Part shown: positions 6,094 to 8,635 of the stretch, in pieces
Numbering within the stretch: the stretch's first letter is position 1
Layout of the letters: the number at the start of each line of letters is the position of its first letter
Assembly: GCA_028278625.1 (NCBI GenBank)
Contig: JANQDY010000075.1
Coordinates: 1 to 8,635, forward strand
Source: Thermodesulfobacteriota bacterium
GTDB lineage: Bacteria > Desulfobacterota > DSM-4660 > Desulfatiglandales > Desulfatiglandaceae
Length of the DNA: 8,635 bases
Direction of reading: 5' to 3'
The notes under the pieces: generated by a model
What the model saw: only the letters and a program-made list of their open reading frames with translations
What the model was told of the DNA's origin: nothing
Databases searched by the model: none
Translations under genes and position numbers: made by a program

Positions 6094-7002
6094 GTGAATG
6101 AGATGATGGAAAGAGATAACGAACGTCATTTGCAGATGATGAGCCGAAAGTGGTGTTCCTGGATGAAGCGGGCCGGCGCCGGCTCCGATTCCTGCCCCGA
6201 GGATGAGATCCTGGCGGCCTACCATGATCACAATCTGAAAGAAGAGGAGGCGGAAAATATTGAGAGACACCTGGCTTCGTGTGATAACTGCCTGGCATAT
6301 CTCACGGCCCTTTCAGGCGGCATGAACGCTTTTAATACAGGGCAACAGGTTTCGGTGCCCAAATCAACGCTCAAAAAAGCCGGGAACCTTGTACGGTCCA
6401 AGCCCGGTATTGTTCGGAAAAGGCGCCTCTTTTCATGGACTTCCCCTTTCAGACCCCTGCCCGCCATGGCCGCGGCATCCGTTGCACTGGTACTGGTATT
6501 ATTGAGCACCCTCCTCTGGCACGCCCCCGATCACAAAACCGGCAATCAGTTGGCCTTTTTGAGGCTTGATATTGTGGGAAGGGTCTCCACCGGAGCGGTT
6601 ACGAGAGGGAAGGATTCGGTCTACCGGGAGGTGGTCATAAAGGAAGACGGGGTCCTTCATTCGGGTGACATGTTCAAAGTCATATTCGAGGTGGAACAAG
6701 AAGGTTACGTCTATGTCCTGGGGCTCGATTCAAGAGGGCATGCCATCCTCCTGTTCCCCGGAGAAAAGGATCGATTTCCCTTCAGGGCCGAAGCGACCCG
6801 GCCCTATTCAGTGCCGGGCCAAGACCAATGGTTCCGTCTGGATGACCGGCCCGGCCGGGAACAAATCATGCTGCTCCTTTCGAAGACGCCCTTGGACGGG
6901 TTTCAAGAGAAACGCCATCGATTGAAAGACTCAGGGTTTGACGAGATCGTCCGCTCATTCCCCCAGGCGGTAAGCAGAATGCTTTATTTTCAGCACCAAT
7001 AG
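6094..7002 (+). CDS. Membrane anti-sigma factor with DUF4384-like domain
   Basis: In this protein of about 302 aa, the N-terminal cytoplasmic part has a zinc-finger anti-sigma motif: C34, then H59-LAS-C63-DN-C66 in HLASCDNC, the H-x3-C-x2-C pattern of ZAS/zf-HC2 domains. A basic linker (VRKRRLF) leads to one membrane span at about residues 124-141 (VALVLVLLSTLLW), placing the rest outside the cytoplasm. Residues about 176-265 resemble DUF4384: LHSGDMFKV, EQEGYVYVLGLDSRGHAILL FP (space added), and a VPGQDQWFRLD edge before PGREQIMLLLS. The sigma factor directly upstream is its likely partner. The start is uncertain: GTG 6094 and ATG 6103 or 6106 are all possible and none has a strong RBS. A tail region of about 30 residues after the domain is not assigned. 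The signal it senses is unknown. Confidence 0.8.
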   Translation: MNEMMERDNERHLQMMSRKWCSWMKRAGAGSDSCPEDEILAAYHDHNLKEEEAENIERHLASCDNCLAYLTALSGGMNAFNTGQQVSVPKSTLKKAGNLVRSKPGIVRKRRLFSWTSPFRPLPAMAAASVALVLVLLSTLLWHAPDHKTGNQLAFLRLDIVGRVSTGAVTRGKDSVYREVVIKEDGVLHSGDMFKVIFEVEQEGYVYVLGLDSRGHAILLFPGEKDRFPFRAEATRPYSVPGQDQWFRLDDRPGREQIMLLLSKTPLDGFQEKRHRLKDSGFDEIVRSFPQAVSRMLYFQHQ

Positions 7003-7152
7003 GCGGTTCAGCAAAAAGCGGTCTTTTGAGATGGCGCCGTATCGACTGCTGGAACTCCCTGGTATTATGTCGGTTCCCAGGAAGGGAATATCTGCAAATG
7101 AATTCCATTGGCGGCACGGATTTTTGTCCAAATGGCGCTTGATTGTTCTGTT

Positions 7153-8058
7153 TTATTCAAACTGCGTTGGGTTATTTCTCGATCTTTCACGAAATTCAGT
7201 TGGCGATAGGCCCGTCTTTTTCTTAAACATTCTGCTAAAATAGTAGGGGTCTTCGTATCCCAGGTGAAAAGAAATCTGTTGTATGTTTAACTCACTGTGG
7301 AATATGAATCTCTTTGCTTCCAGAATCGTTCTTTCTTTTATGATTGCTAATGCCGTTTTGCCAGCATTTCCACGGCAGATGGCATTTAGCCGTTTGGGGC
7401 TTATATTTAATTTTCTTGAATATTCCTTAACAGAGAGGTTATTTTTAAATTTCTTTTCCAACATATTACGAAATCGCAAGAAATCGTAGTGTTTTGGCTT
7501 TTTTGATGTATCTTCATAATCAATTTGTTCTTTGATTCTTTGGGCTAGAATTAGAAATGAATTGATGAGGTATCCCAAAACTGCGTTTCGTCCGAACCGG
7601 GTGCCTTTCTCATACTCTTCACGGATTAGATTCAAAAGCAGCTTAAACTGAGATAGATCTTTCCCGTTTGGTGTGACACTGGGTTTGCATTCATAAGAAT
7701 TAAAAACATTAAACATCAGATAGATATCCAAATCATCCGGAGTTGTCTGGAGAAATGAATCATTAAAGTGCATTGCATAACCAAATGGTATATTTTTGTC
7801 AAAGCAATGTATCTGTTCTTTGGCGATAAAGAAGAGTGTATTCTTCTTATAAGGGTATTCCTTGAAATCTATGTAGTGGTACCCGTTTCCACGCGTTAAC
7901 CAAATGATTTGATAGAAGGAGTGCCGATGAGGAATGGTCATATCCGATCTGCGAATATCCCAGAATGATTTGATGTCATAAATTTCAAATTCCAAATCAC
8001 CACCATAGGATTCTTTTTCAACAGGTATGGAAAACTCAGGTATGATTGGATGGTCCAT
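7153..8058 (-). CDS. AraC-family transcriptional regulator
   Basis: This 301-aa protein starts from ATG 8058. A GTG at 8073 would add five residues, and neither start has a clear RBS. The N-terminal half (about 40-130) is a cupin-like sensor with PHRHSFYQIIWLTRGNGYHY, IDFKEYPYKKNTLFFI and a glutamine-histidine patch. This wording is typical of Bacteroidetes AraC proteins. The C-terminal part (about 205-300) has two helix-turn-helix units: NLSVKEYSRKLNISPKRLNA and LNIQQISFHLGYEDPYYFSR, ending in FKKKTGLSPTEFRE, the AraC/XylS signature. The gene is much richer in A/T and in Lys, Asn and Ile codons than its neighbours, which suggests recent transfer. It converges on the anti-sigma gene with about 150 bases between. 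The ligand and target are unknown, and its neighbours give no clear hint. Confidence 0.85.
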   Translation of the reverse strand: MDHPIIPEFSIPVEKESYGGDLEFEIYDIKSFWDIRRSDMTIPHRHSFYQIIWLTRGNGYHYIDFKEYPYKKNTLFFIAKEQIHCFDKNIPFGYAMHFNDSFLQTTPDDLDIYLMFNVFNSYECKPSVTPNGKDLSQFKLLLNLIREEYEKGTRFGRNAVLGYLINSFLILAQRIKEQIDYEDTSKKPKHYDFLRFRNMLEKKFKNNLSVKEYSRKLNISPKRLNAICRGNAGKTALAIIKERTILEAKRFIFHSELNIQQISFHLGYEDPYYFSRMFKKKTGLSPTEFRERSRNNPTQFE

Positions 8059-8125
8059 ATTGTTGAACGCCACTTGTGCTGTAATGATCGATTAAACAAG
8101 GAGCCCGTCTGTCAACGATATTCCC

Positions 8126-8155
8126 ATATAAGACGAATGGTTATCCGGTAGTCAA
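8126..8155 (-). promoter_or_regulatory. Candidate sigma-70 promoter for the AraC gene
   Basis: On the minus strand, TTGACT (8155-8150) and TTATAT (8131-8126) are separated by 18 bases, close to the -35/-10 consensus. This would place the transcript start about 60 bases upstream of ATG 8058. A second TTGACA (8115-8110) lacks a well-placed -10. The prediction rests on motif match only. Confidence 0.4.
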
Positions 8156-8187
8156 GGAGAATTGTCCTTATGAAAGGTTTTTGCTTA

Positions 8188-8212
8188 AAACACCGGCAGA
8201 ATAGCGGTGTTT
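8188..8212 (-). terminator. Possible intrinsic terminator
   Basis: AAACACCG (8188-8195) pairs perfectly with CGGTGTTT (8205-8212) around a 9-base loop. On the minus strand the stem is followed by TTTTAAGC, a weak T-run. It could end transcripts coming from the methyltransferase remnant before the AraC promoter. The distance from that gene's stop (about 115 bases) and the short T-run limit confidence. Confidence 0.35.
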
Positions 8213-8249
8213 CCCATGAATGATCGGTTGGAGGGTGCGGGCGAGATTC

Positions 8250-8318
8250 CGGTATTCGCCTACCGAAAACCCCACACCGCACAAAACTGGCAGATTGGGC
8301 CCTAGTGGTCAGGCCCAA
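8250..8318. repeat. Pair of small inverted repeats
   Basis: Two stems lie close together: CGGTA/TACCG (8250-8254 with 8261-8265, 6-base loop) and TTGGGCC/GGCCCAA (8295-8301 with 8312-8318, 10-base loop). The second begins 10 bases after the stop of the methyltransferase remnant on the minus strand. No T-run follows either. With the hairpin at 8188-8212 they form a cluster that could be a dispersed palindromic element or a structured 3' end. Confidence 0.4.
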
Positions 8319-8327
8319 ACAGGAGGG

Positions 8328-8635
8328 TTAGTTGTAATAGCCGAAGTCATTTACCGCTTTCGCCATCATCCACACAAGATAGGGCGCGGCCCGAGGCGGC
8401 ATTTCACACCCCGGAGCGAGGATGAATCCCCGTTTGTGCTTCTTCCCCTTTTCTATGGCGATGCGGCAGCTTTCATAAACCTGTTCAGGGGTGCCCAGTT
8501 GGAAAAGTGCCGGTTCCACATTTCCCAAAAGGATGTTGGAGCACCGATTTTCGCGTAGCGATATGAAAAATAATTATTGCGACCCATCTTCAGCTGGCCG
8601 CTCGAAATTATTAATCATTTCAAACAGATGGGAAG
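8328..8635 (-). pseudogene. URO-D/MtbA-family methyltransferase 3' end, frameshifted
   Basis: The minus-strand frame ending at TAA 8328-8330 encodes LLGNVEPALFQLGTPEQVYE, a short Lys-rich helix, GFILAPGCEMPPRAAPY and a final AVNDFGYY. This is the conserved C-terminal end of uroporphyrinogen-decarboxylase-like methyltransferases, many of which act on corrinoid-bound methyl groups. The family is usually about 340-400 aa, and only about 75 codons are readable here. Going upstream this frame hits a stop at 8576-8574. Family-like residues (NNYFSYR) appear just there in another frame, and SHLFEMINNFERPAE beyond in the original frame. The simplest reading is two indels, one near 8556 (possibly a 5-base near-duplication, ATCGC-TACGC) and one near 8580. 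The gene runs off the right edge, so its 5' part is unseen. The substrate cannot be told. Confidence 0.65.

Noticed and set aside
7003..7152. Bidirectional terminator between the convergent genes
   Set aside because: Only imperfect short stems are present (for example TTCCC/GGGAA near 7074-7088), and no T-run follows on either strand.
8220..8558. 112-codon plus-strand ORF at the right end
   Set aside because: It lies antisense to the clear URO-D-family sequence and crosses the palindrome cluster.

Overview
The window looks like a chromosomal accessory region of a Gram-negative, mid-GC bacterium, most likely a Desulfobacterota (delta-proteobacterial) lineage. This assignment is an inference from three things. 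Large secreted proteins join a beta-helix, a choice-of-anchor-Q-like module and 'VNPNG...YYFEYG' repeats. A zinc-type anti-sigma factor carries a DUF4384-like domain. A URO-D/MtbA-family methyltransferase lies at the right edge. No rRNA, tRNA, CRISPR array or intact insertion sequence was seen.

Positions 1-5376 (+) hold a direct duplication of a two-gene module. Each unit pairs a large secreted adhesin-like protein with a small exported protein ending in a peptidase S74 (intramolecular chaperone/auto-processing) domain. Copy B (2158-5376) is complete: a 796-aa beta-helix/Fn3-like protein followed 15 bases later by a 270-aa S74 protein with a visible Ser-Lys pair. Copy A (about 106-1833) is decaying. 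Its large gene has lost the signal peptide and beta-helix, at least within the window, and joins unrelated sequence near position 105. Its S74 gene has an in-frame 474-bp deletion that removes the Ser-Lys pair, and then a nonsense codon. A clean 40-codon ORF for a single-span membrane peptide (1960-2082) sits between the copies and has no counterpart after copy B.

Positions 5411-7002 (+) hold a two-gene regulatory unit in the same direction: an ECF-like sigma factor, then a membrane anti-sigma protein with an N-terminal zinc-binding motif, one membrane span and an extracytoplasmic DUF4384-like domain. The close spacing suggests co-transcription with the S74 gene. A reasonable inference is that the envelope sensor and sigma factor control the surface proteins encoded just upstream. 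The sigma start is ambiguous, and a 13-codon leader ORF overlaps it by GTGA.

Positions 7153-8058 (-) hold a convergent AraC-type regulator. It is visibly AT-rich and its N-terminal cupin resembles Bacteroidetes-type AraC proteins, which suggests transfer. A sigma-70-like promoter lies upstream. Positions 8188-8318 hold three small inverted repeats. The right edge (8328-8635, -) is the C-terminal part of a URO-D-family methyltransferase that appears to be frameshifted.
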